Origin: Prevotella sp.
Lineage (GTDB): Bacteria; Bacteroidota; Bacteroidia; Bacteroidales; Bacteroidaceae
Assembly: GCA_017960525.1 (NCBI GenBank)
Contig: JAGCZA010000007.1
Location: 1-64,000 of the forward strand
Length of the DNA stretch: 64,000 bases
Direction of reading: 5' to 3'
Numbering within the stretch: position 1 is the first letter of the stretch; each line of letters starts with the position of its first letter. Position numbers and translations under genes: made by a program. The notes beneath the pieces were generated by a model. That model saw only the letters and a program-made list of their open reading frames with translations, was not told the DNA's origin and searched no databases. This document shows positions 8,696 through 16,751 of the stretch, piece after piece.

Positions 8696-9460
8696 TTATT
8701 TTGCCGTTTCCAGCGTGCTCCGCTTTGAGCGGTGGTAAGAGCGGTAGTCGTCGAGCGGGATTACCACATCGGGTTCATTCAGAGGGCCTTCGTGGGGAAG
8801 GCGGAACTTCAGGTATTTGATGGCGATGCCGCGAGACAGCCACATCTGTTCGTAGTAGGTTTGTATAGAGGCGGCTTCGCTCAGACTTTCGTCCTTGTCG
8901 CTGTATAGATTCTCCGTTCTTAACTCTGCGGGCAGGCCGCTCTTCTCCAACAGCAGCGAGGTGTAGGTGAACAGGAAGTTGGAGTCGGTCTTCACGTGCA
9001 CCACGCCACCGTCCACCAGGAAGCGGCGGTAGCGTTCCAGGAAATAAGTGCTGGTGAGGCGCTTGCGGGGATTCTTCATCTGCGGGTCGCTGAAGGTGAG
9101 CCACAGTTCCTGCACCTCGCCGGGGGTGAAGAATCGGTCGATAATTTCTATGTTGGTGCGCAGGAAGGCCACATTTTTCAGCCCCTCTTCCATGGCCTGG
9201 GTGGCACCCGTCCACATGCGTGCCCCCTTGATGTCCACCCCAATGAAGTTGCAGTCAGGATGGCGGCGGGCCAGCCCCACGGTGTATTCGCCCTTGCCGC
9301 AGCCCAGTTCCACCACGATGGGATGGTCGTTCTTGAAATAGTTCTCTCGCCAATGGCCGCGTATGGGGAACGGAACGTCACTCACTACCGAATAGGGGTA
9401 CTGGAACACGTTCTCGTAGGTCTCCATATCGGCAAACTTGGCCAACTTTCCCTTACTCAT
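8696..9460 (-). CDS. trmB: tRNA (guanine-N7-)-methyltransferase TrmB
   Basis: 254 residues. TrmB forms m7G46 in the variable loop of tRNA using SAM. The SAM-binding motif [18 protein letters not shown] is near residue 50, followed by the family's FIGVDIKG and the conserved [15 protein letters not shown] segment (the usual form is FPDPWPKKRH..KRR). It ends only 10 bp before the methyltransferase gene of the R-M operon, so the R-M genes may be read from the trmB promoter. Confidence 0.9.
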   Translation of the reverse strand: MSKGKLAKFADMETYENVFQYPYSVVSDVPFPIRGHWRENYFKNDHPIVVELGCGKGEYTVGLARRHPDCNFIGVDIKGARMWTGATQAMEEGLKNVAFLRTNIEIIDRFFTPGEVQELWLTFSDPQMKNPRKRLTSTYFLERYRRFLVDGGVVHVKTDSNFLFTYTSLLLEKSGLPAELRTENLYSDKDESLSEAASIQTYYEQMWLSRGIAIKYLKFRLPHEGPLNEPDVVIPLDDYRSYHRSKRSTLETAK

Positions 9461-9489
9461 CTTCCTAACTTTTGTTTTCTACCAGCGTG

Positions 9490-9497
9490 CAAAGATA
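9490..9497 (-). promoter_or_regulatory. -7 box of trmB promoter
   Basis: On the minus strand TATCTTTG lies 30 nt before the trmB start. A clear TTTG -33 box is not seen, so only the -7 element is marked. Confidence 0.45.
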
Positions 9498-9624
9498 CGA
9501 AAAAAGCTTTTAATAAGCGAGGGATTTTGGAAGATTAACGCATTTCGGCCTAAAATAAAGGCAAAACGGGGAATACTGAGGAAGTACGAAAATGAGGGTA
9601 ACGCATATAAGTTAGGCGGTTTCG

Positions 9625-9693
9625 AACAACGGATTTCACGGATTTATAACCGCCTGACAATTGGTCGTGGCCTTATCCGTGAAATCCGTTGTT
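9625..9693 (-). terminator. 19-bp perfect inverted repeat between malQ and trmB
   Basis: AACAACGGATTTCACGGAT at 9625-9643 is repeated in inverted form at 9675-9693 with a 31-nt loop. An alternative inner pairing GGCGGTT/AACCGCC (9616-9622 with 9648-9654) is also possible. Its position just after the malQ stop fits a transcription terminator or a REP-like intergenic element. The rest of the 260-bp gap shows nothing else beyond the trmB promoter. Confidence 0.55.
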
Positions 9694-9720
9694 TTTCTGA
9701 TTTGACACACCGTCTTTAGG

Positions 9721-12177
9721 CTACATTCTGCCTCCCTGCTGGATGAGGAGGCGGACTTCGTGGTTGAAGTCGTCGGCCTGCATCAGTTGCTCGATGTTGA
9801 GGTGCATGCGGTAGCGCCAATAGTGGCGCGGGTTGGCGGGGATGTTGATGCGCTCTGCATTCTGGTCGGGCAGGCGGAGGCGCTCGTCGATGGAGAGCCA
9901 GTCTTGCAGCGAGAGCAGGCAGAGCATGGAGGGCGACACGAGGTGGCGGGCCACGATTTCACGGGCCAGATTGCCACTAAGCGGATGGGGTGCCGGGCCT
10001 TCGCGGTGCAATTCGTTGTTGTAGTAGCGCTGGGTGCGCTCTTCGTCCTCGTCCCACCACTGGCGGAGGGTGGACATGTCGTGGGTGGAGATGGTGGAGA
10101 CGGAGCGGTAGGGGTTGGCCTGGAGACATCCGAACTCCAGTCCCAACGTCTTGGGCATCGACTGGATTTCCAGCGAGAGGATGCGCAGGTCATTCATCAC
10201 CCAGGGCACGCAGTCGGGCACCATGCCCAGGTCTTCGGCGCAGACGAGCATACGTGTGGCCTGCGTGAGACGTGGCAGTTTCTTCATAGCCTCCTGGTAC
10301 CAGAAATTGTTGTTACGACGGTAGAAATAGTCGTTGTAGAGGGCTGTGAAGGCTTGCTGCTCCCTCTCGTCGAGTTGTTTGAAGGCGTCGAGTTTGAGGG
10401 CGTTGATGCGCGGGTGCCAGGCGTCGTGTCGCTTGTGGTCTTCCAGATACAGTTCCTCGCGGAAGGGCAGGCCCCAGTTGGCAACCTCCTCTTTGGTGAG
10501 CGGCAGCGACGGCTGGAACTGTCCGTAGAGTCCGCTTTTGTGTGGCACGGGAATCTCCCAGATGCGGAAGAAGCCGAGCACGTGGTCTATGCGGTAGGCG
10601 TCGAAGTACTCCTGCATCTTGCGGAAGCGCCGCACCCACCACGAGCAGCCGTCGGCGAGCATTTCGTCCCAGTTGTAGGTGGGGAATCCCCAGTTCTGCC
10701 CGTCCTCGGCAAAGGCGTCGGGTGGTGCTCCAGCCTGTCCGTTGAGGTTGAAGTAGCGCGGCTCTATCCAGGCCTCGACGCCGTCGCGTGAGATGCCGAT
10801 GGGTATGTCGCCCTTGAGGATGATGCCCTTCTTGCGGGCGTGTTCGTGGGCTTGGTGCATCTGCTGGTCGAGGTGGTATTGCACGTAATACCAGAACTCC
10901 ACCGTCTCCTTTTTGGGCAGCGGCAGTTCCTTGGGCCACTGGTTGAAGTCGGCTGTGCCGTAGATGTCGCGGTAGCAGCAGAAGCGGGCGTATGGTTCGA
11001 GCCACTGCCTGTTGCCGTCGAAGAACTGGCGGTAACTGGCCCTGCGCTTGACGGTGTTCCACTCCTGGGCGTATGTCAGGTGGAGGTAAGACATCTTGGC
11101 CTCCATCATGCGCTCGTAGTCGATTTGCGGCATCGCGTTCAACTCCTGGCGAAGCATTTCCATTCGATTTTTCTCGATTTCATCGGAGATTGGCGGCAAC
11201 TGTCGGAGGTCTATGTATTGCGGGTGCAGGGCATAGATGCTGATGCTGTTGTAGGGGTAGGAGTCCTGCCAGGTATGGGTGATGGTGGTGTCGTTGATGG
11301 GCAGCACCTGCAGGATGCTCTGCCCCGTCAGGGCGCACCAGTCGATGATGCTCTTCAGGTCGCCGAAGTCGCCCACGCCAAAACTTCCCTCGGTACGCAG
11401 GGCAAAGACGGGGATGACGGTGCCCGCGCCCTTCCACGGTGCTATCGAGAACCAGGGCTGCGGCAATTCTGCCACCACGGTGAAGTCGCTGCTGTGTATG
11501 GAGATATGGCTGCAAGAGAGGCAGTAGTGTAGGTCGAACCAGCGGTTGGGACCGTTCTCCCAGAGGATATCGTACTTGTCGTTCTGCTTGACAATGATGA
11601 ACTTATATTCGAAACTGGTGGGCAGACGGTCGGCATCGAGTTGCAACTGCCATTCGCATCCGTCGGTTTCCTGCAAGGGCAGGGCCTTTTCCGGGTTCCA
11701 TTCGCCCAGATAGACGGGGCCTCCCACCAGGGCCAGGCTTTCGCCCTTGCGCAGTTGCGGTGCGTGCACCTTCATCAGCACCGTGCGGGAAGTGTGAAGT
11801 GGGAGGTGGGAAGTACGAGATGGAAGGGGAGAGTGGTGTGGTGCCACGCAGTCGGTGAATGCCGAGGTGTAGAGATAACTGTCCTCAGGATTGTCGTTCC
11901 ATCTGTCGAAGACCACGCAGTCGTTGTCGCCCAATTGCAGTTTGTGTGGCAGCAGGAGCCACTCTTTGCGCAACACGTCGCTGCCTCTTACCACACAATA
12001 GTGATAGGTGAGGAGTTGGGGAGTTGGGGAAGTGTGGATGTCTAACTCCAGCATCCAGTTCACGCCGTCGCTTGTTGTCATCGTGTACGCCGTCTCACTG
12101 CCGTCGATGCCCACGACATTCAGCGTCAGTTGTTCTCCGAAGACAGTGCGATACTCCAGGTTGAATAATAGTTTCAT
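9721..12177 (-). CDS. malQ: 4-alpha-glucanotransferase (amylomaltase) with N-terminal starch-binding domains
   Basis: 818 residues. MalQ transfers alpha-1,4-glucan segments between maltodextrins in the cytoplasm. No signal peptide is seen. The first ~240 residues hold two CBM20-like starch-binding domains (the second has [18 protein letters not shown] and FEYKFIIVK), followed by a GH77 catalytic domain from ~250 ([28 protein letters not shown]) with [16 protein letters not shown] and [17 protein letters not shown], which include catalytic acids. This long form is usual in Bacteroidota. Heptad arrays at 11787-11814 and an 8-bp one near 12008-12032 encode linker segments rich in Ser/Pro/His/Thr inside the CBM20 region. 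Confidence 0.92.
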   Translation of the reverse strand: MKLLFNLEYRTVFGEQLTLNVVGIDGSETAYTMTTSDGVNWMLELDIHTSPTPQLLTYHYCVVRGSDVLRKEWLLLPHKLQLGDNDCVVFDRWNDNPEDSYLYTSAFTDCVAPHHSPLPSRTSHLPLHTSRTVLMKVHAPQLRKGESLALVGGPVYLGEWNPEKALPLQETDGCEWQLQLDADRLPTSFEYKFIIVKQNDKYDILWENGPNRWFDLHYCLSCSHISIHSSDFTVVAELPQPWFSIAPWKGAGTVIPVFALRTEGSFGVGDFGDLKSIIDWCALTGQSILQVLPINDTTITHTWQDSYPYNSISIYALHPQYIDLRQLPPISDEIEKNRMEMLRQELNAMPQIDYERMMEAKMSYLHLTYAQEWNTVKRRASYRQFFDGNRQWLEPYARFCCYRDIYGTADFNQWPKELPLPKKETVEFWYYVQYHLDQQMHQAHEHARKKGIILKGDIPIGISRDGVEAWIEPRYFNLNGQAGAPPDAFAEDGQNWGFPTYNWDEMLADGCSWWVRRFRKMQEYFDAYRIDHVLGFFRIWEIPVPHKSGLYGQFQPSLPLTKEEVANWGLPFREELYLEDHKRHDAWHPRINALKLDAFKQLDEREQQAFTALYNDYFYRRNNNFWYQEAMKKLPRLTQATRMLVCAEDLGMVPDCVPWVMNDLRILSLEIQSMPKTLGLEFGCLQANPYRSVSTISTHDMSTLRQWWDEDEERTQRYYNNELHREGPAPHPLSGNLAREIVARHLVSPSMLCLLSLQDWLSIDERLRLPDQNAERINIPANPRHYWRYRMHLNIEQLMQADDFNHEVRLLIQQGGRM
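11787..11814 (-). repeat. 4 x 7-bp array in malQ
   Basis: Plus-strand units GGGAAGT, GTGAAGT, GGGAGGT, GGGAAGT; translated on the minus strand as part of a Ser/Pro/His/Leu-rich linker between the two CBM20-like domains. Confidence 0.85.
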
Positions 12178-12233
12178 AGTCGTTCAGTTTTAGTTCTTGG
12201 CGCAAAATTAGCACTTTCCCGCGACTATGCTAC

Positions 12234-12257
12234 ACAAAAAAAGGGCTAAGAAGCCCT
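12234..12257 (-). terminator. Intrinsic-type terminator downstream of the DHH gene
   Basis: On the minus strand AGGGCT-loop-AGCCCT (plus positions 12242-12257) is followed by a run of seven T. It closes the transcript of the DHH phosphoesterase gene before malQ. The gap 12258-12315 also contains a TTGACCA-type heptad run (about 12282-12309). Confidence 0.7.
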
Positions 12258-12315
12258 CCTGTACGCGCAAACGTTTGCACGTTGACATTGACTATTGACC
12301 ATTGGCCATTTGTAT

Positions 12316-13353
12316 TTACACGAGTTGGTTCTCAAAAGCGAGGATGGCCTGCTGGGTCACCTTCACCGCCTCCTCCATCGAGCAGAACAGTTTGCCGCCA
12401 GAGGCGTTCAGGTGGCCTCCGCCGTTGAAGTAGCGTGCCGCCATCTCGTTGCACGGGAACTGGTCCACACTACGCAGCGACACCCATACCAGATTGTCCT
12501 TCTCAGTGTCTTCGCGCAGGGAGATGCTCAGTCGGTGGCCTTTCATCTGAAGGGGCATATTGACCAGCCCCTCGGCGTCGCCCTTCATAAAGCGGAAGTG
12601 CTTCAGGTCTTTGCGCGTGAGGGTGAAGTAGCTGGCGTGGCGGTCGGCATCGACCACTAACCTGTGGCACATCACGAATCCTTGCAGGCGCAGGCGGTTC
12701 TCCGAGAAGGTGTGGTAGACGTTCCGGTAGATGCGGTCTTTGTTGATGCGCTTGGTGAGCAGCTGCGAGATGATGAAGTAGATGTCGGGGTCGTTGGAGT
12801 TGTAGGTGAAACCGCCCGTGTCGGTCATCATACCGCAATAGACGGGCACGGCGAAGTGGCGGCCCAGCTCTGCAAGACATCCCATCTGCCACACCAGGCG
12901 GAAGACGAGTTCGCATGTGCTGCTGGCCTCCGGCTTGGAAATGGTCACGACCGCATCGACGGTGGGGTCGAGGTGATGGTCGATGAGCACGCGCTGTGCT
13001 GCTGTCTGGCAGAGCGATGCCTCCATATCGGCAGTACGGGCGGCAGAATTGAAGTCGAGGCAAAATACCAGCTGCGCCTTTTTCAGCAGTTCGTCGGCTT
13101 CTGCTTTCTTTTTGTCGTAGCGCACAATCTTCTCGCTGTTTGGCAGCCATTGCAGATAGTCGGGGTACTGGTCGGGCACGATGACCACGGGCTGCTTGTC
13201 ATAGCAGACCCTGAGCACCTCCGCCCATCCCAGGCAACTGCCCAAGGCGTCGCCGTCGGGGTTTTGGTGGCATACACAGACAATGTTCTCGCTTTCTTCT
13301 ATAAGTGTTGTGAGCTGCTGTAGCTGCTCGTCGGTGATGATGTTGTCAAGCAT
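12316..13353 (-). CDS. DHH-family phosphoesterase (NrnA-like oligoribonuclease / pAp phosphatase)
   Basis: 345 residues counted from the ATG at 13353. An upstream in-frame ATG at 13446 would start inside the preceding gene and add a non-conserved 31-residue tail, so it is rejected. The DHH domain has CHQNPDGDALGS near residue 26, FCLDFNSAARTADM, VLIDHHLDP and DTGGFTYNS; the C-terminal DHHA1 domain has the RNA/nucleotide-binding motif GGGHLNASGG. Family members degrade 2-5 nt RNA and pAp in the cytoplasm. It starts 14 bp after the DUF6850 gene and is the last gene of that operon or weakly linked to it. Confidence 0.87.
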   Translation of the reverse strand: MLDNIITDEQLQQLTTLIEESENIVCVCHQNPDGDALGSCLGWAEVLRVCYDKQPVVIVPDQYPDYLQWLPNSEKIVRYDKKKAEADELLKKAQLVFCLDFNSAARTADMEASLCQTAAQRVLIDHHLDPTVDAVVTISKPEASSTCELVFRLVWQMGCLAELGRHFAVPVYCGMMTDTGGFTYNSNDPDIYFIISQLLTKRINKDRIYRNVYHTFSENRLRLQGFVMCHRLVVDADRHASYFTLTRKDLKHFRFMKGDAEGLVNMPLQMKGHRLSISLREDTEKDNLVWVSLRSVDQFPCNEMAARYFNGGGHLNASGGKLFCSMEEAVKVTQQAILAFENQLV

Positions 13354-13367
13354 AATTGATAGGTAGT

Positions 13368-15104
13368 TTAGAAGTGGCACCCTATGGCTACGGTGGCGGT
13401 TGTATGGTCGCGCCCAGTGGCACATTCGGATGAAGGGGTGTTGCACTTACGATGGTGCAGTGCAGCCCTGACGTAGGTTCTGAGTTGTGTTGAAGGGAAG
13501 ATGAAAGTGTATTTCACGCTGCCGCCCAGACGGTATTGTGCCGCCGTGAGCCACTGGTATTCCTGCCAGAGGTAGTAGTCCATTGAGGCGGGAGCCTCCA
13601 TCTTGTCGCTGGGAGTTTGGAAGGTGAGGTCTTCACAGGGTTCTCTACTGCCTTTGCCATAGGCTCCGTCAAGGCCGATTGCCCATAAGCCCTTGGCCCC
13701 TTTCGTAACGGCAAACTGACAACTCACGCCGGCCGAGAGTTCGCCGTTGTCCAGGTGCTGACGGCGGTAGAATGGGTAGAAGTAGGCCGTCTGGCGGCGG
13801 TGCATCCAGGCGTAGCCCAGTTGCAGCATCCAGGCGTGGACGGTCTGCTGTGCGGTGGGGTCGCTCACCTGCCCGAGGTCGGCCCCCAGCGTAAGCGAAC
13901 CGTCGACCCACACTTTGTTGGCGGCCTTGGTCGGGGTGTAATAGTTGTAGTAGTTCGCGCCAGACTCGTTTTGCAGTTCCCTGTAGTTGGCCACGTTGTT
14001 GGTCAGGTTCTCGGCGTTGAGCGCCAGGTCGAGGTGGAGTCTCGACAGGGGGCAGACCAGTTCCAGTCGGGCGTCGTAGTGCCACACGTCGCTCTTATGG
14101 TCTGTGTAGGTGATGGTGTAGGGCGACTTGCGGCCATAGTAGCCCTTTCGGTGGGCGTATGCGGCGGCGTTGAAAAACGTGAGGCTGTTGCTTCCCAAGG
14201 CTTGGATCAGCGAGAACTGGAGCGTAGCCCCGTTGTAGTCGCTCACGAGCGGCATTTCGCGGCTGCTGTCGGTGAATCCGCTGGAGGTGAACTGCTCCAA
14301 CGGGCCTGTGAAGTTGGCGTAGTCGATGAGCGACTTATAGACCTTGTCGGTCTTGCCGTAGGTCTTGAAGAGCAGACTCTCGGTAGTGCGGTGGTAGATG
14401 TAGTTGGCCCCCAGCGCTATAGCGGTCTTTCTGGCGACGGTAAGGGGAACATAAAACCCTGCCGTGAAGTGCAAGTCCATCAGTTTGTTCTGGTGGCGCA
14501 AGTCCTTGTACTTGGCATAGTTGGCGGCGGTGTAGTCGAGGCGCGCGCCTAAGGAGATGCCCCGATGGATGTCGATGCCCATCCCGCCCGACAGCCTGTA
14601 GATGTCGAGGTGCTTGGTGCCGGTGTTGGTGAGCGAGTCTTCCACGATGTCGAAAGGAAGATGGCGGCTGGTGTGCAGTTGTGGTGTGGCCACCAGCGTG
14701 GGGTTCCAGCCGTCGGGCGTCAGCGGCTGGATGAAGGCCGAGCCGGCCATATCGTGGCCTGAAAAGTTGTCGTAGCCCATAGCGCCGAAGACGACAGCCT
14801 TTTGGCCGAGCCTGAAGAACGAGGAGACGGTGGCACTGGCGGTGAGGGCGTCGGGCGAGTCGTAGTAGTTGGTAAAGTCCCCCTTCCCCTTGGTCAGCGA
14901 CAGTTCTGCCGTCGCCGTGGTGTTCCCCACAAAGCGCGTCAGTGCGGCGGCGTTCTGCGAACAGAGCCACGGGTCGTAGGTCTGGGCCACCACGTGGAGA
15001 AATGAGAAATGAGAAATGAGAAATGAGAGACAGGCTGCGCGTGAAACACGCAACCATCCTATGTTCCTCTTTATGTCCCCCTTAAAGGTAATCATATTTC
15101 TCAT
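13368..15104 (-). CDS. DUF6850-like outer-membrane beta-barrel protein
   Basis: 578 residues. It matches the pattern of DUF6850 outer-membrane proteins that accompany DUF4876 and TonB receptors in Bacteroidota: many amphipathic strands with aromatic ends and a C-terminal strand ending in F (TTATVAIGCHF). The signal peptide core (LSFLISHFSFLHVVAQ) is encoded by four GAGAAAT heptads (plus strand 14997-15024) and the start codon itself lies in a second array. Function is unknown; a channel or substrate-handling barrel for the neighbouring TonB receptor is inferred. ATG 15095 is an alternative start. Confidence 0.72.
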   Translation of the reverse strand: MRNMITFKGDIKRNIGWLRVSRAACLSFLISHFSFLHVVAQTYDPWLCSQNAAALTRFVGNTTATAELSLTKGKGDFTNYYDSPDALTASATVSSFFRLGQKAVVFGAMGYDNFSGHDMAGSAFIQPLTPDGWNPTLVATPQLHTSRHLPFDIVEDSLTNTGTKHLDIYRLSGGMGIDIHRGISLGARLDYTAANYAKYKDLRHQNKLMDLHFTAGFYVPLTVARKTAIALGANYIYHRTTESLLFKTYGKTDKVYKSLIDYANFTGPLEQFTSSGFTDSSREMPLVSDYNGATLQFSLIQALGSNSLTFFNAAAYAHRKGYYGRKSPYTITYTDHKSDVWHYDARLELVCPLSRLHLDLALNAENLTNNVANYRELQNESGANYYNYYTPTKAANKVWVDGSLTLGADLGQVSDPTAQQTVHAWMLQLGYAWMHRRQTAYFYPFYRRQHLDNGELSAGVSCQFAVTKGAKGLWAIGLDGAYGKGSREPCEDLTFQTPSDKMEAPASMDYYLWQEYQWLTAAQYRLGGSVKYTFIFPSTQLRTYVRAALHHRKCNTPSSECATGRDHTTATVAIGCHF

Positions 15105-15126
15105 TTCTCATTTTTCATTTATCATT
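14997..15126 (-). repeat. Inverted heptad arrays around the start of the DUF6850 gene
   Basis: Plus strand GAGAAAT x4 at 14997-15024 faces TTTCTCA/TTTTTCA/TTTATCA units at about 15097-15126, roughly 70 bp apart. The second array contains the start codon (15102-15104) and the first encodes the signal peptide core, so the transcript can pair across the start region. Confidence 0.85.
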
Positions 15127-15136
15127 CAGCCTCGTC

Positions 15137-16363
15137 TCACTTGGCCATCTCTGTGAGTACTGTGGAGATATCGGCCACGTCGACGATGTTGTCTTGGTTG
15201 ACGTCGGCAAGCGGGTCGGTGCCGGTGCTGGCCATCACGGTGAGGATAGACGCGATGTCGGCCACGTCGACATTGCCGTCCTGGTTGACGTCGCCCTTTT
15301 TGGCATTGACGGACTGTGGCGCATAGTCCCTGAGCGAGCAGCGCAGACGCTCGTGGAAGTCTTCGCTGGAGTTGTCCCAGTCGCGATAGACAATGTGTGC
15401 GCCCTGCTTGATGCTCTCCTCGGCATCGATGCCGCTGGGGTCGGTAGACTCGTCGGTGCCCAGGGCGTAGTTATAGACCAGTTTGCCCTCGTTCTCTGCC
15501 CGTGCGGTGGTCAGTTCCACGTCCACATTGCGGTAGATGGAATGGGCCAGTTTGTTGGTCAGATAGACGTAGCCCGCGTCGATGTCGGCGGTGAAACGTT
15601 TTTTGCAATTTTCTTTGTTTGTAGCATTGAACACCTCCACACCGTCGATAATCCAATCCGCAGGCACTTTCATACAGGCATAGACTGGTGTCTGTGAATA
15701 CCCGGGAACATACCAGAGGTTATCGGCATCGGTGGCGAAATCTACAGGCGACACATCCTGCGTCTGGAAGATGAAGAGTGCCGGAGAGGAGGTGCTTAGT
15801 GGCCAAGCGTTTCCCTGACCATACTTCACCGTCTTTAGGTAGTGGCTGGCAGGGATGACGTCGGCAGGAGTGGGATAGTAACTGGTGTTGTTGTAGCCCG
15901 CCTCAGGGTCGTACATACAGTAGTAGCCGCTGTAGGCATAATTCACCGACTGCGAGTAGGTCTGTGTGTTGTCGATGGCCCCGTGCACATTGACCACCAC
16001 CTGCTGGAAAGGCTCTATGACGAGCGTTGAGGGGAAATACCAGATGCCGTTCTGCGCAGGGATGAATCCCTCATCCTCATACACCAGATTTCCGCTCTTG
16101 TCATAGATGCTGCCGTTGCTTGGCGCCTCGGCATTGTAGGGCGTAGCCATACCGAAACACAGGTTGCTGGCCACCACGCGCTCAGGGCAGTTGTTGTAGA
16201 GCACGATGCACTTGTCCATATGGAACATATCGCTGCCCTCGTCCTTGGGACATCCGCCGCAGTAGATCTCTTTGATGATAATCTGGTCCACATTCTGGTC
16301 GGGTTGGGCCACTACGGGGCTGAATAGTAATGAAGAAAAAACAAACAATAAACCTTTTTTCAT
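15137..16363 (-). CDS. DUF4876 protein with C-terminal dockerin-like repeats, exported
   Basis: 408 residues with signal peptide MKKGLLFVFSSLLFSPVVAQ. Residues ~20-230 resemble DUF4876 (DQIIIKEIYCGGCP...VLYNNCPERVVASNLCFGMATPYNA). The last ~60 residues hold two EF-hand-like calcium loops of dockerin type, GDVNQDGNVDVADIASIL and ADVNQDNIVDVADISTVL. The same module ends the protein at 43665-46145. DUF4876 proteins are usually encoded beside TonB receptors, as here; they are presumably surface partners in uptake. Substrate unknown. Confidence 0.75.
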   Translation of the reverse strand: MKKGLLFVFSSLLFSPVVAQPDQNVDQIIIKEIYCGGCPKDEGSDMFHMDKCIVLYNNCPERVVASNLCFGMATPYNAEAPSNGSIYDKSGNLVYEDEGFIPAQNGIWYFPSTLVIEPFQQVVVNVHGAIDNTQTYSQSVNYAYSGYYCMYDPEAGYNNTSYYPTPADVIPASHYLKTVKYGQGNAWPLSTSSPALFIFQTQDVSPVDFATDADNLWYVPGYSQTPVYACMKVPADWIIDGVEVFNATNKENCKKRFTADIDAGYVYLTNKLAHSIYRNVDVELTTARAENEGKLVYNYALGTDESTDPSGIDAEESIKQGAHIVYRDWDNSSEDFHERLRCSLRDYAPQSVNAKKGDVNQDGNVDVADIASILTVMASTGTDPLADVNQDNIVDVADISTVLTEMAK

Positions 16364-16367
16364 ATTC

Positions 16368-16751
16368 TCAATGTATTATTCTCTTTCTTGATGATTTCAG
16401 GGTGATGCTGGCCTGGTTGGTGCTGTCGGGGTCAACAACAATCATACTCCTGACGCCATTGAAGTTGTAGCGCCACCAGGTGTCGGTGGTGCTGTCGATG
16501 AACTGCGCCGTCGAACTGGCCTCGTAGATGCCGGGCGTGACGATGAAGCGAGCCATACCCTCCGCATCGGTGGAATCGACAAAAACAGCGTTGCGCCCCA
16601 GGCTCTTGAGTTCCACCCTGGCCCCGGCGTAGGGGTCGATGGTGTTCTCAGGGTACACCAGTTGCACCGAGAGCGTGCACGTGGTCAGTTCCTCAGAGTA
16701 GGAACAGGCCATCAGGCATATCAGGCATAAAAGGCCGAAGAGTTGTTTCAT
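16368..16751 (-). CDS. Small lipoprotein with carboxypeptidase-regulatory-like fold
   Basis: 127 residues. A lipoprotein signal ends at C16 (LICLMAC followed by SYSEE). The rest has the pattern of a single Ig-like/regulatory beta-sandwich (ARVELKSLGRNAVFVDSTDAEG...F.V.PG.Y). Its start overlaps the end of the TonB-receptor gene by 4 bp (ATGA), so the two are translationally coupled. It lies 4 bp before the DUF4876 gene. Function unknown; likely an outer-membrane accessory of the receptor. Confidence 0.7.
   Translation of the reverse strand: MKQLFGLLCLICLMACSYSEELTTCTLSVQLVYPENTIDPYAGARVELKSLGRNAVFVDSTDAEGMARFIVTPGIYEASSTAQFIDSTTDTWWRYNFNGVRSMIVVDPDSTNQASITLKSSRKRIIH

Noticed and set aside
13354-13446. 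Upstream in-frame ATG (13446) for the DHH phosphoesterase
   Set aside because: Would begin inside the preceding DUF6850 gene and add a non-conserved basic tail.
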